Assembly (NCBI GenBank): GCA_036244855.1
Contig: BQKZ01000500.1
Location: forward strand, 106,624 to 170,623
DNA: 64,000 nt
DNA from: Temnopleurus reevesii
Lineage: Eukaryota; Echinodermata; Echinoidea; Temnopleuroida; Temnopleuridae
Direction of reading: 5' to 3'
A program made the position numbers and the translations under genes. How positions within the stretch are numbered: the stretch's first letter is position 1; each line of letters opens with the position of its first letter. Below are positions 1 through 14,599 of this stretch, piece after piece. The notes beneath the pieces are model-generated. The model was given only the letters and a program-made list of their open reading frames with translations. It had not been told where the DNA came from and did not search any database.

Positions 1-3000
1 AAGGGAGCACAAAATATATTCCACATCTTCCGATGACAGTATATATAAATATACATATTTAAAAGGTTTCACTAACTTTTTAGCGTATGTGCATTAATCA
101 TCTTCACGTATTGATAATTCCAATAGCTTAGTTGTATTATATATTAGTTCTGTATATAACTTGTATATATATATCTACATTTACAAAATAAAATGCGTTC
201 TATAAAAGAAACCTGTTCATGACGAAAGGTATGAAAGTTGGCCTAAAAGGAAAAAAGACGTAGACATAGGATGAGTGGGAAAGGCAATAAAGAAGGCATG
301 AATTAATTGTTCCCTTTCAACCTCTTGAGTTGTAGCTAGACTTGCAATGATGCCGTCATGTAGCTCTGGCATCTTTTATGAGAAAGCAAGATTTGACTCA
401 CGCTCAATAGAGTTACCAAGGAGACGAGAATAGCATGATTCCAGCTAAATATGGGCTATATTATTCAGAACACTGAGTCAAAAAAGTATATATGTTGACG
501 GAACGAGCAACAATGTCGGTACAATATCCGTTGCTTAGTGAAGTTTCTATTGAAAGAAGTATGAAAGCGGGATCAAATGTCTTATTCTACATACAATGAA
601 GTTTGAAAAGGCGGAGTTATGACGTCACAGTGACTATGTATTCCTTCCCTCCTCTTCCTCTTCCTCCTTGCTCACATCCTTTTCGTTTTCCCCCTCTTCA
701 TTTTTTCAGCATGTGGAGACTTGGGGTTCTTTCATTTTTTCTATTATCTTTATTTATCTATTTTCATTTATATCAGTTATAAAAACTGCTATCCTTGAGG
801 GCCCTTTCCCGATTGCAAGCTTGAAAAAAGAAAGCTAAAAATATGGGTTTTCATTAATTAGTTTACTTAACACTTCAGCTATCCTGAGTATACACATACA
901 CACACAAAAAGTATCCTCAACACAATAATGGTTTAGAAATGCGACAGCGATGATGGTTTATATTAGAACAGCCGTGTATTACATAACAAAAATCATTGCT
1001 CATATTTGCTCTGTCGTGTACAGATGCAAGAAGTCAACACTTACGAGGTTTCATCAATATCCCTTTTTCCTGAAAATAGTTCATTGCAAGTTCGTATCCC
1101 ATATTTGGATACTTATCAAATTATTTACTTTCTGCACTACTTCAGAGTACTAATGCATGCTTGACAGAAAGTGGATGTTATCATTTCCATTCTGACTATA
1201 TATATTTATTTTAACCACACTTAGAAGCGCTGTGTAATGTAGTATGAACTGCAATGTTTTAATGACGAAGATGCTTTTATCATACACAATCTTTCGTAAT
1301 GTTCTTTGTGAGGGAAAAATCTTCTAGATGAGTCCATTTTTATGCTGTTTTTTTTTCTTCTTCCTATTTTATGATTTTCACTCAAATGATATTACAGCAT
1401 GTCCGTCTATGACACATGCTATAGATAACAATATTCTGAACATCTTCTCATCTATGTTTTTATTTCATACTGCTTACATAATCTTCTCTAAAAATGATTT
1501 TTGGGGTCAAATCATTTTTGACAGGAGTTGTCTTAATCTGATAGAAGTATTCCTTTGAAGACAAAAATCTGTCCATGGCAAAATGTTATGAGTTTTTATC
1601 TAAAATCAAGCATTTGGTTTATAAATGGATGATTATGAAACTGATTTATGTGTTCAACATTTTCGATTGAAATGTCTGCCGACGCCCATTTGTATGTATA
1701 AGAAGAGGATTAGAAGATAATCTTCATAAATGTACTATTCGGATATTATTTTATTTGGAGGTTTTAGGTATTCATCATTATAACCTCTTGCAAGAAATAA
1801 GCACAGCTTTGTTCTTTGTATGATAGTTTATGTTAAAGTTTTAAAAGATATCTTGATAAGTAATATCAAGTAGCCAAATCCCCTTATCAATCACAACCTA
1901 CATAACAATCGATGAAGTATCTCAATCTAAATAATCAGAGAGCTCGTGTCAACTATTTTACTTGATTGATTTGTATTTATAAAGATTATACCTCGAAGTT
2001 CATAAATTCTTATTTTAATCTAACATCGCATTAGGATTAGGCGTGAAATTGTATTTCTTCAGCGTTAACATTTCGTAAGAACGAAAAAAACAAATGACGA
2101 CTATTATCAAACTAGACAGTTTGCAATCCTTAAAGTGTTCAGATTAATCTCACAATCTAAAGGGAATTAATCTGAAAAGGATGGAAATTTAATGTTCATC
2201 CCAAAATATATTCTGCATAAAAAAATGAATAAGATGTTTTCTTCAATTGTTTCACAAATACTTAAAAGGGGCGATTTTGACGTGGGCGAGGATAAGAGTC
2301 AGGGACAAGATTATTTACTGATATCTTCACATTGCATTTAGAGAAGGAGAGTGGCTTTAAGATGCATTCTAAGTAGGAGACATCAGACAGAGTGGTTTTA
2401 ATTAGCACTGTCACAGTGAGTTGGTATTGAATTACTGGTCTCATAACATTAAGTTAATGCGAGACGATTGCGCGTTATTGATGTTAGGAGAATGACCTAG
2501 CTCCCCATCCGTTCTCTGCCAGACCTACGACGGCCCACATCATCCTATCTTGCAGCAAAATTAGGAATTAAATACCCGACGAAAGCATCATCCAGATGCG
2601 AATGACGAATCGATATGCAGAAATCAATTTCTCGTCATTTCCTTGCAATTACACGGGGGTAAAATGTCGGAGGGGTTTTGGGGGAAGAACTCGGGTTGCC
2701 TTTCCTTCTAATGCCTGGCAGCGTATAGAAAGGAGAACTGTAACAGGTGTTAAAAGAAAGGTATCGCCAAGACCAGAACCCTCCTTGCAACTTGAGCGTG
2801 ATCTTGCTTAAAGGAACTTAAAGACCTTGGCAATTATTCTGGTCACATTTTTGCTAATGTTTCCCGTGGTTGAGGTTGACAGTGTGGGATGTTTGCTCCC
2901 TAGCTGATAACGTGCTGATGTGTCTTAGGAACTCAGCCAAACCCATTTGACGAATGCCTACTTGAAACACTTGTCAACGTCACTCAGTCCACTCAAATTC

Positions 3001-5967
3001 ACAACACAGAGGTCAGCAAATCTTCAAAATTATTTCTTCTTTTCTCCTTACGCTGAATTATCAAGATTTGCCAAAGAATTCCAATCAGTGCCTTTAATAT
3101 TACGTTTTTTTTTTTTTAATATTTTGTCATATATTAAAGGTAGAAACATGTCTCTAAATATTGAAAATATACTTTTCTCATTCTTTTTCAAATGCCATAA
3201 ATAATTCATAAACTAAAAAAATCATTCGTTTAGAAAATCTGAGGAAGTTTTGAAATTGCTTATGATCGATGAATATAGATATTAATCATGGAAACTAATT
3301 AAAAAATATACACATGTCTTTTATATGCGTTGTTTTGTCTTTCATGATAACATATGTTTCTAAACGAAATGTTGATAAAGTAACCATGTACAAGTACATG
3401 GAAGTTTTGATTTTTCAAGTATATATGCAATTTATCTCTGTAGCAAGCAAACACTTTGACACCTAATAATGTGGTTCAAGGACCTTAGGAAACAATACCT
3501 GTCAAAATGAACTTCCATTTCCAATATCTTTTTAAGTTCTAGTAATATAGCGACGGGAATATTTATCCCTTTAGTTAATCATTCATGGGGTGTGACGAAT
3601 TGACATTGTCGTTATCAATGTTGTCTAGACTCGGTTGGATAGATAAGATTCATAAAATATAGATACTTTTATTACCTGTCAACACTGGTATGATTTCATA
3701 TGACTAACTAAGTCAACAGAATCATAAAGTTTTGAAGCCGTGTGCATAAAATATTATCCAACTCTCTGAAATCAAATATTGTTCGCCAAATAAGGATGAC
3801 GATATGCATGTGCGACTCAAACAGAATGATATTGTCTACGAAAGCAGTGCACAGAAGTCAAATGTTGATATAAAGGTTGTGCTTACGATTTAAACATGTG
3901 TCTGGTACTTAAGATAAACTGTATTCACTTTGAATTTTATACAAGTAAGAATGGAGTGATAAAAGATGAATATTTAAAATTTGAGTGTGCGAATGCGATG
4001 GGGAGAAGAAAGAATGACGGTCCTAAAGATGTCTCGAAAAAAAACGTGTGTTTCGATACGAGAAAGCGGGTTAATAATTTATGGAAAGGGGCATAAAATG
4101 CAGGGAGAAAAGGTTAGAAGATATGAATTGTTTGGAGGTGATGGGTAAATTGAACGAAATAGCAAACAAATGAACGGGATAAGGTCTGTGCGTATTTTTG
4201 AAAGTGAAATGAACTTTGGGGGTACTGGAACGAAGAGTAAAATGATGGTCATGTGGAGAAGGTGTGATTCGTGATGCAGGGAATGTTGAAAAGGCAAGAT
4301 ACGATCATCTCCTTGGAAAAGGGAACTTTATTTCTTACCTTAAAAGGTCAAGGTCATTCAAGGACATGGAGACATGTAAATGAAGAAACCAAAGCGTTTG
4401 TCGAAACACTCGATCAATTAGAGTGCAGCGCCTTCGTACACTGCAAGAAGGAGGCAATAATACCACCATCCTCAATGACCATAGTGTCTTTTTTTGCAGT
4501 GGGGTAAAACGATAATGTGTAACATACTGCTTGAGTACATCATATAAGCTAGAGGGCTAGGGAGAGAAAGAGAGTGATCGCGGTGGTTTGACGTCAATAA
4601 CATCTCATAAAAATCAGTTGGATTCGGGTGATATGAGGTATTTTTAAGAGGACAAAGGAAAATGATACAGACAAAAGAAAACTCCTAACAAACATGCCCA
4701 ATGCATCGAGGGTACTTCATATAAGTCAGGGCGGGAGTGGAAACGTTCCCTTGATCAATACTGTCTGATTACTGTTGAACATCATATCAAAATGGCTAAA
4801 CGAGTTGGGGGAATTACCAATCAGTCACAATTACTATTGTGCTTACGAGACGTAATCATCGATACGTATAACTTGATATTCATTGAGGTTTTCATAGGGT
4901 TAATTGCTTTCAAATCGTTTACGGCGTAGATTTACTCAATTCAAAGATGAATCAATCGATCACAAACTCTGGTAAAACGCGGCGAACATGGACGTCGGGG
5001 TGGAGAGCGACAAAACTTGCAACGTCCCCTTAAATCTGCTTATTTGTTTTCACTTTTTTGTATATAAATACTGAAATAGTTATTCCTCAAGGTCCCATAG
5101 AGGGATCCACTGAAGGGAAATCTTTAATTATTTACGTTTTGTCCATATTTACCCCGGCGTCCCTGTTTGCCCCGTTTTACGGTATTCATTCCCAACATAT
5201 TCAAGATTTATCAATAGGCAGTCGTATAAGAGGTCCTCAATTACATCGAGTTGGCTGATATGGAATAAACATCCAATTTGATGCTTAACATTCTTAAGAG
5301 TAATGTGATGGGAATATTTCAGCTAGAATTTAGTGTTGGTCTATGAGAAATGCCAATTTTAAATAAATTGCTATAGAAAAGATAATACCGAGCTCTGTAA
5401 CATATGCTCTAGTCGAGTGTTTGATAACGTTATGTGTTAAGTCCTACATATATAGGAAAAAAACCTTCCCCTTCCCTTCTCGTTTTATTTCTCCTAATAG
5501 TCTCTTTATGTAATAGCCCACGTACGCGTGCCAATAGTAAGTTCATATCAGACTTAGATAGCACAATTCCTATTCAATATATTCTGTCGATGTGTAATAG
5601 GATTTCTACGACTATTTTTTTTTAATTGTAATTTAATGGCTAGATGTCAATCTGCTTTCATTGCTGCTACAGTAATACCATTTTTCTCTACAGTTAATTT
5701 TGAAAAATTGATACGAAAGATAATAAAGGTATCTGATATTGTAGCAATAGTTCACTATTATTATGGGTGTATTCGATGCTAGACTATTATTATTTGATAT
5801 TCATTAATTAGTTTTGTCTGACTATCGAAAGGGCACACGGAGGCATCCAATGATATAGTTACCGTGTAATTAAACAACCGCATCGCTATACCCGATACAT
5901 CTGCCCCTTAACGATTCAAATCTATATGAGACAATTCTTTTAATATCTCCTTTATTTTCCTTATCAG
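1..5967. other. Sequence upstream of E1, probably intron
   Basis: E1 begins in the middle of the EF-hand region, so an earlier exon must exist. I looked here for a short EF-hand exon ending in a donor that would supply the missing N-terminus and found none. The DNA is AT-rich and mostly unique. It has short homopolymers (for example a T run near 3108-3118) but no clear mobile element. The small open frames here are short, lack family similarity and have no consistent splice context. I see no promoter that I would defend. Confidence 0.6.
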
Positions 5968-6118
5968 TCGTTCTTCGCTGAGCGTTTCTTCCATCTCTTC
6001 GACCAAGATGGGAGTGGTTACATCTCTCTGGATGAGCTGATGGAAGGTCTTTACCTCCTCACCAAGGGAGACCCTGTCGATAAGCTTCGATTCCTCTTCA
6101 GTGTATACGATGTCGATG
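5968..6118 (+). CDS. NOX5: NOX5-like exon E1: EF-hand 2 and start of EF-hand 3
   Basis: The exon follows a pyrimidine-rich acceptor ending TTATCAG and stops at the donor GTAGGT. It starts in phase 0 with the codons for SFFAERFF, a stretch typical of NOX5 just before an EF-hand. The loop DQDGSGYISLDE has acidic or oxygen ligands at positions 1, 3, 5 and the final Glu at 12, so it should bind Ca2+. A helix (LMEGLYLL) follows, then the entering helix of the next EF-hand (KLRFLFSVYDVDG). The exon ends after the first base of the Gly codon inside that second loop, so intron 1 splits an EF-hand. A foldback element begins 67 bp downstream of the donor. There is no sign of decay. The cytosolic EF-hand domain is known in this family to bind the catalytic C-terminus when Ca2+ rises. 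Confidence 0.94.
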
Positions 6119-6184
6119 GTAGGTACCCATATGTAGAGGCTCATTCATACTTTTGCGTTATTAGGGTGTTTTCGATTTTATTCA

Positions 6185-6444
6185 TCACAGTCACAGTCGA
6201 CCGGAAGTAGAGGTAAACCAATGTCAACTTGTCAACTGGTCTTGTTCGTTAACTCTAAAATTAGTTTTGATTTCAGTTGACTTGTTCCAGATGACGTCAC
6301 AATGGTATCTACATAAAATGCACGAGAGAAATAAAACAAAAATCCCGTAACAGATTGGGAGAACACGTCACAGACAGCTGTGACGTAACACTGCGCAACT
6401 ATGCCCAAAATGTAACGTGTACTTCTGGTCGACTGTGACTGTGA
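6185..6444. mobile_element. MITE-like element with about 25-bp terminal inverted repeats
   Basis: The left end reads TCACAGTCACAGTCGACC followed by GGAAGTA. The right end, TACTTCTGGTCGACTGTGAC, continues TGTGA and is its reverse complement with one mismatch. There is no coding capacity between the ends (about 210 bp), so this looks like a non-autonomous DNA transposon. A clear target-site duplication is not visible. It lies just after exon E1. The superfamily cannot be assigned from these ends alone. Confidence 0.75.
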
Positions 6445-9400
6445 CAAATGAAATCGAAACCTCTGTATTAACCAAATTGCCTATCATGTGTATGAAGGGC
6501 GTTTGATTGGGCCATTTTTTTTGGGGGGGGGGGGAAGGGGACGGTCTAAAGTCCTAGTGAGTTGGACGACGATGATTTCTGTCAATATTTTCATACATTC
6601 ATGTTGTCAAATATATACACAAAATAAAACAAAACACGCTTCCGGCAGACCGACACCATTTTTAAATGGCATATAAGGGCAGCCAAGCATATCTTTTTCT
6701 CTTGGCCTAAATGCAAATGTGTAACTGAGTAGTTCAACACGTGTATCGGGAGATGAGGATTGGGTTCTTGAGTGAGTGGGCCATGGGTGCAAGCAGGTGC
6801 AGGGGGCACATTATATTGAGTCATTGCTACTTACGATGTTAACAAGAGTACCTGAACGCTGGATCATTAGGAAGAATCCAAGATTCATATTACTGTGAGC
6901 AGAGAAACGAGCAAAGAAACTGGACAAAGTAAAAAACTCCCATTCAAGCCCTCACTATAGCAGTAATATACCAAAAAGAAGGCGAGTTCCCTGACTATTC
7001 AGTGAACAGTACTACACCTGTTCTGCTTTTCCTTGGAGAAAAAGGGGGAGGAAAGTACTTTTGTATGATGCGGCTATTGTGAAACTTGCTTAGTTTGTCC
7101 AATTTTAGTGATAATTCTACTCATAATGTATGTGGCGCCACTTCTTCCACTTCCACAAATTACATGTATGATAGTACCACGAACACTCGAGTCATTCACG
7201 TACTTAAAAGAATTCGAAGTCAACGTACGATAAAAGTTTGGTCACATCTTTGCATGTACTGTCAACTTTTGCCTGGCGTATATGACATTTTGAATAAGTT
7301 ACGCGTGCGCAGGAATACTCGGGGTAAATACGTGGCTGACATTCCCAAGTGCACGCTAAATATATGCCGAACGAATCAAACGTCACACAGCTTCTTTTCT
7401 GTATATTTATGTGGTTAGGGAGCGCATGTACTTTGAACTTCACTCACGGTGGTTATATACATTTATTATAAGCTATAATCAAGGGGCTTTACTAATACAG
7501 ATGCGTGACTGAGACTATCATTTTCAATAATTTGTGACATATACAGTTCGAAACACAACATTTTGTTACCTGTTATTAAATGGTCAGAATAATAGATATG
7601 ATCCAGTGATCCTACTCTGATTCCATATAACAGATAAGCAAAATATTTTGACTTGTATTGTAATTATAAACAATCAATATTTGATTTTCTATTGAGATCC
7701 AACTTGATTACACTTTCTTCCATTAATGAGATTTATTATTCAGATTTCCACACCTTTCCTAGATATACATTTCATGCGCGTGTCTTGGTAAAGCATCGTA
7801 TTAACAAGGGGCTTTAAGCAACAGGAGTGATGACAAAACACAAAAATGGAAATAACCTGGTGTAATTGAAAAGAACAACAATGCAATCACTGGGCTTTGT
7901 AAATCCTTTGAACCCTAACTCTGATGCCGCCTAATACCAGTAGAGCGGGAAGAGACACCAAACAACTTTTTAAAATTATGATGCGCAGTACATTTAAGGG
8001 ATTTCCAAACTTATGCGGTAGATATGCAGTTGTATTTATCGCGACCAAGAAAATATTTTCAAATTTTCGTGTCATCTCAATAAGAAATCTTGAAGATATA
8101 GCTAAAAATTTCGAAAATAACAACTTATTTTCGACTTGATTTTACTAATTTCCACACGTTTCAACATGTTGTACGCTTCATATTGCTTTATGCAGATGTC
8201 ATTCTGTCAGATAAACATATTGATATTCGCGGACAAGTGCGGGCAATTAAGAAATCATCATTTCAATTTTTAGTTTTTAGGGCACTAAGTACGTTCGCTT
8301 GCACCCAAATCCTGTGAAAATATAACTTGCATGACTAGGTCAGCGAAAACTTTGTACGATTCAATCAGCATCAAAATTAAACATTCAACATTGTTCGTGT
8401 TACGGTGTTAAGCACCAGAGCTATTTCTTTGTTTTCCCATCTGAGTAAATCTTTTGTTAGGGTGCATATTTGTAATGTTTCTAATGATTTCACCTGCGCG
8501 GCATCACAGTTACTTCTAAGCGAACTTTATCCTTGTGATCATACATCCATGGTATTAAACGCATATTTGCCATTACATCTGTAGCGGAAGTGAACTTACA
8601 AGCCATGATCAGTTTAAATGCCTACTATTCCTCTTCAAATACTCTTAAATCAGTGTTTTATAAGTAGACACTTAATAATAGAGACCTCAAAAACAGTATG
8701 TGATTGGCAAGTGTCAAAACCATCTGACCATATACTCTGGAGGAAGATTTATGATTTTGTTTTATGCGTGTCACTTTTGCTGTACTCACAAGCTATACAC
8801 TTGAACAAGAATAGAAATCACTGAAAGGTCTGATGAACTGATGAAGGTTCTTACGAAGTACAGAATGCCAGGTTAATTACAGTTATAACGCTACCAAAAA
8901 TCACCGGCTTTGTGTTTAAAATCGATAGACAATAAATTTTTTCAAGCCAATGATAATATAATATAAAAGTTCATTGAAAGATACGTTGAGATCGCTGCCG
9001 GTATGCTACGGGAGGGTGTTTCATGAAGCGACAAGCCGCCATTTTCGACAGTTACCATGGCAACAGTCAGCAATATTGCTTTTCATCCAATCAAAATCAA
9101 GGATTCCATTGGATTAGTCAGCGCTTACTTATTGTTATTGGCGACAATCTTCATGAAACGCCCTCCTTGCCTCCCGAATACTCATTTTTCTCTATATGCA
9201 TTTTCGGCACAATATGTCCAGCAACATATTTTTTTTCTGTAAGTTATTATGTGAAGAGTAATCATATCATGCATTAAGATGACAAAACTGACAATCGAAA
9301 TATAATCAATTTTATAGGCACAATATTACAGGAATGAAAAAATAGGTATGGTGAAACCACGGTCAAGATCTTGCCAACAAAAAGTGATTTTGTTTCATTA

Positions 9401-12400
9401 ACGAATTGAGACAAGGAGGAGATTACCTTCTCTCGTAATTCAGCTCATTCTACATCTGGGCTAGAAGTGTGTTAGTCAGGCACAATTATGTTGTGGGAGT
9501 TCTTACTCAACACTCGTTTACAATCGAACGCACGATCGGCAAATATGAAATGGAAAATGATCGACCAGCGTTATCGATCGCCGGTTGTTGATCAGTTGAA
9601 GCCTGACTGAGCTCTAAGCCACGCTGTACATCGCATTCATCGTCTTCTAGCTTTCTTATTGGCTCGCCTAAATCAAAGCTCTGCAAATAATTGCCGCGAA
9701 CTACGTTTTCACACTTTGCAGTTCCTCAAATCAGGGAGAAAACGCGCTGGGGAGATGTTGATGCTGCGAGCTGGCGACTTTTTACAAGCGTATCAAGTAA
9801 CACATTTCCTGACTGTATACGAGTATTGATGTAGTTTCATTCTTTTAAATCGAAATGTGTCGTAGTATGTTTTATCTCAGTAGATTAAAGTCATAATGAA
9901 ATCCGATCTAAATATCAATTCATAGTATATATGGTATATGTGGGAGAAATGCCCCGGGAAATGCCATATTTCTCGTTCCTGCAGACACTTCTATTTGGTT
10001 GTTTGGATGTCGGTTGCACTTGCCCTGGTCATTTTCCGGTTTTGCGAGTTCGCTAAAGTGCAAATGTCTAGCTTCAGAGAAGATGGGAGTAAAAGTAAAA
10101 AGAAAGTAGGCCATGAAATAGATCAGTTTTGACTTCGGTCATGTTCTAGAATTGGATGCATTTACTCCTCGAAAGCAGAGAGCAAAAGTGACAAAACGAA
10201 CGTGCATTTTAGTTGAATATAGGCGATGTGATGGGACTGTGAAGCAGCAGGTTACACGACAACACTGCTTTACGAAGATCCATTCAGTCAAACAATTCAT
10301 TCATACTCATGATCAATATACAAAAAGGTCTTCAAGTAGCCAATATAGATTGATCTCCAGTGACAAACACTCGGCAGTCATATCATTAACTGATAACGGT
10401 TACAAAATGTGAAATTGACGTACATAGAAGGGTTAAAAGGGCATGATATTCACATTAAAATTTTTTTGTATTTTGTTGACGTGACGAATTATGTCATTTT
10501 CTGTATTATTCTAATTAGAATGAATTATGAAACTATGTATACGAGGGAACTTCTTTGGTATAAAATAACACTTAAATCTGGCCCCCAGGCTTGCCCGACA
10601 TAGCAACATGTAATGTATGCAACTTGGATTCAAAGTATTCTAGTCTTGTTGTTATCAAGCGGTTTAAGGAATGCCACGTAACTACTTTCGTTGGCAAGAA
10701 CCGCACATTAATTTGAATATATCAATAAACCCACCTATTCCTTAAAAGCTGTTCCACCAAAAATTAATAAAAAAAAACTATATCCCAGAAATAAAAAGGA
10801 AGACGATCTCCTTTAAGTATCGGAATATCCGAAAGGAGTTGATAAGGAAAACGTTTTCTTCATTATTCATGACCAATGTTAGTGACCTTTCCTTCGACTT
10901 GAATTGGTGTCTCGATTAAGTCAATCTGACACAGAATTAAGATGATGTCATAATTCTGAGGAGACACAAATAAAGTGAGCAATCGTGAGACGTGGGCCTG
11001 GCTATTAAGATATAAATAAAAGTAAACAAGGATGGGGGAGTAGATTATTTTAGAACACAGCGATTATGATTCCCCATCACGTTTTGTGTCTATCCCATTC
11101 ATCATGTCCTACATTTCTGCATATTTGTTTAATACCACTCCTACCCCCCCCCCCTAAAAAAACACACGAGAAAAAAAAACAAACAACAATGGTTAGTAGA
11201 TTGAGTCACCGCTTTGCCACACTTCTCAATAAAAGCAATTGTCGCAAACACTCCAAATTTTAGGCATAACTTAAAGAAAAATTCGTTTACATTGAGTATT
11301 TTTCTTTTTCTTTTAAAGTTTGAATAGCAAATACGTGTACTTAGTGGTGTGACATGACAAAACACTAACGACAAGTTCTTTAGAGATTTGTTTTCAAACA
11401 ATAGAAATCGAAATGTATATTTATCATCATATTTGCGGTAAACTTAGAAAAGATTTGCTCATTTTTTTTTTGCCAGTGCCTATAACAGAAGATGGATGAG
11501 GAAGCGTTGATTTACGTCAATAGACAACGCTTCAATTATAGACACTGTTAATTTCACAATCAAGGCCACTGGGCTCAAAGCAGTTTATGCCTAAAATAGA
11601 TCGTAGTCCCGTTAGGCAGATATAGTGCGTTTATAAATTACAAATCAACCCCTGGATGTTTTTCTTTTCTGATTTCAGTCAAATGAATTAAAAAATAAAC
11701 TTGCTTGCATTTGATTAACGATGTTTTCATTAAGGAATGGATGTATATTTGATTGTTTTTCCTTTTATCTAAGGGGAATATAGATACTCGGGGCAATTAT
11801 ACATATGTTGTGACGTAAAAACATTTATCCATTCAATCTCGTATAAGACTTTTTGGTGTAGTGGGGATTACACTACGGCTATAGCGATTGAAAATGAAAG
11901 TACATCAATCAAAATTTCATTGCGTGGTAGCTCACGACTTTCGTTGAAATTGGGACAAAATATTGCCCTTTTGCCCCCGGCCTGAATTTGCGATGTGTAC
12001 AATAAACTCTTTTATAGAAATAACATTTGCGATGTGAATGGGTTCCATACCTGACATGTTTCCAAAAAAAAGTTTGTGCGACAAAACATTAGCATGCAAT
12101 TTCAACAGTTCTTGATTCGTGTGCAAATTTCAACAACTGTTTCATGTGAACATGAGAAGCAATTTCAAAACTGAAAGAACTTTGGATGATGCTTGTCCAA
12201 ACTATCCGACTCTTTGTTGTAACCATAATGAAATGCCTACACGTAAGGGCATATCAAAACATAATCAATTAGTCTGAATTACTTTACAACCAGTCAAATG
12301 CAATTGCCAGAATGGGGCTTCAAATAACCATAATTCCTATAATGAAGAGTAATTCTTTGTAAAGGACCCCGCCAGGTTGCCATTTTTTCTTATCTTTAAC

Positions 12401-13054
12401 AGAAGAATCAAACCCCAGCTGTGTTAGGAATTCATCGATTTCTAAACGAACTGTGATAAATCAGCATGTGATTCATACAAAAGAACTTCCACAGATTTAT
12501 TTATATACCAATGGTACATTGACATCAAACCAATTTTGACGTCATCAGAGTATTCCTGTGTGATATTTCTGCGTGTTGAACTCTCTCCAATTTGAGCATC
12601 CATAAATAGTGACGTCATTTTAGACCATTTTCCATGCCTCGGGTGTTAATGTGTGTGTTAACAGCGGCAGGCTGGAAAGAAAACAAGATTTCTTTGACAT
12701 TTTTGCTTCCTTTCATAGTTTATTTACACACATACTGTCAATTACTTACACTTATGGAATGAGATCCTATGTATACATCTGCTGGCTTTGAGATGTTTTG
12801 TAATTAATATGAATAGATGAAAAACATAGACATGTGAGTTGGTGTAATCAATTTGTAGATAACCGATTTAAGAATTAAAAAAATATAGACAGCTTTCCTG
12901 ATTATAAATAATTGTAAATGTCTATTGCTTGCTGTATAGGACAACCATTTGTTCCCGAATAAAGCCCAGCTTTCACTTCGTATTTATTGCGAAATAAAGA
13001 GAAAAATTGTAAAAAGAAAAACAGGACAAGAATATTTTATGAATACCAGGCAAA

Positions 13055-13352
13055 GATCAAATAATGACAACAATAATGATCATTGATGTTAATGCTGACA
13101 TCATTATTGTTCTCATTATTATTACTGTTATTAATATATTTTTCATTATCATTATTATTAATTTTATCATTCTTATTTTCTTCTTATTATTATGATTACT
13201 ATTATCATTATTTTTATTATTATTATTATTAATAGTAGTAGTAGTAGTAGTAATATTATCATCATTATTATTATTATAGTGTTTGTTGTTATCATCATCA
13301 TTATTAATATCACTATTACCACAATTATCATCATAATCATTTCTATCATTTC
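13055..13352. repeat. Imperfect ATT/ATC trinucleotide microsatellite
   Basis: About 300 bp of interrupted ATT, ATC and TAGTAG units in intron 1. It creates long Ile-, Met- and Leu-rich open frames on both strands that are artefacts of the repeat. Confidence 0.9.
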
Positions 13353-14599
13353 AATACAAACGCATTTAAAACTGTCACGTAACATAAATGTATACCGACA
13401 TTACCGCCAAAAGCACTCATTCTGTTTTAAGTTTTAAGTGGTTTATGATGAACGACAATGCTAGCCATCGAATCTGTATTGGCATGATTCTCACGTATGA
13501 CCATGATGTCAATGGTAAAAGCTTGAAGATGACAATGCTAAAAGGAATTTTATTCATCCTCATGCTTTCCTTTTCACTCACAATAAATAAAGATATTACA
13601 TATATAGAGAAGGCGCGAAGACTTCCCAGAAAACGAAATATATAAAAATGACAAACACGTAAATATGAAGAATGATTTTTCTGTCCATTTTTGTGATATG
13701 AATGAAAAATTTACCCTTTGTAGAATCCTTATGTGATAAAAAGGAATATGATTTTTCATTTGAATATATATCCATCACACTTCATTTTCTGATACAGGGT
13801 TACTAAGGATGCATGTACACGTACACAAAACAAAAAATACAACTGACGGGGGTCGAAGTTCATGAAGTTAGGGTCATCATAATGTCATTTCCTACGATTT
13901 TTATCGCATCGTCAATTCTAGTTTCTTGTGTGTGCAATTGTAAGTCCTCTCCTAAACATTCACTCTGGAGGCAATGAACCAAGCCAAGGCACAACAATTG
14001 TGCCTAATATTTTGGAACATTCAAGTTGCTTCCAGTAAAATTTCCAAGGTATTTTATGAGTAAAGCTATTGAGTTATATACTGTACACAGAAAGCTTCAA
14101 CACGAATTTTCGAGTAAAACAAGTATAACATGACAAATTAGTTGATTATTTTCATAATAAAATACTCACCTGATGTGTCTCATATCTATTTTACTCAATC
14201 ATTTTTATGTGTATATGTGGGAATATTTGTGGAAATAGTTTTTACAGCATACTTATGAAACATACACTGCGAAAGGCGAGGTGTCAATTGAACACCGGTT
14301 GCTATATTGGGCAATCCCAGAAAGAGTGGAAATGGCGTCGGTACCGTATTAAACTGATTCCACTGGTGTAATATTTTTTTTTATTACCTTTTTAATTTTG
14401 GGTTAAACTCAATACATTATTCACCAATTTGGTTTGAGTTTACAATTAATAATACGTAACTAGTATTATTTTCACAATTTTATTGATTCGTCCAATATCC
14501 ATTTAGATGTTGAGTCGGTGTTAACACCCTGACTTTTACTGTGTACCTTTTGAGAAAATGAAAATAGAAATATCAAATCGTTTTATTCTTTTGTCATAG

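Larger units (their letters stand above)
6119..14599 (+). other. NOX5: Intron 1 (8.5 kb)
   Basis: Begins GTAGGT and ends TTGTCATAG. It holds a 260-bp element with terminal inverted repeats (6185-6444), a G run at 6522-6535, a C run near 11145-11154 and an ATT/ATC microsatellite at 13055-13352. The rest is AT-rich, apparently unique DNA. I see no second gene in it on either strand. Confidence 0.85.

Noticed and set aside
3896..4096. Possible missing first EF-hand exon (SKNGVIKDEYLKF)
   Set aside because: The loop is one residue short of the EF-hand spacing between Gly and the final Glu, and no donor follows in the right phase.
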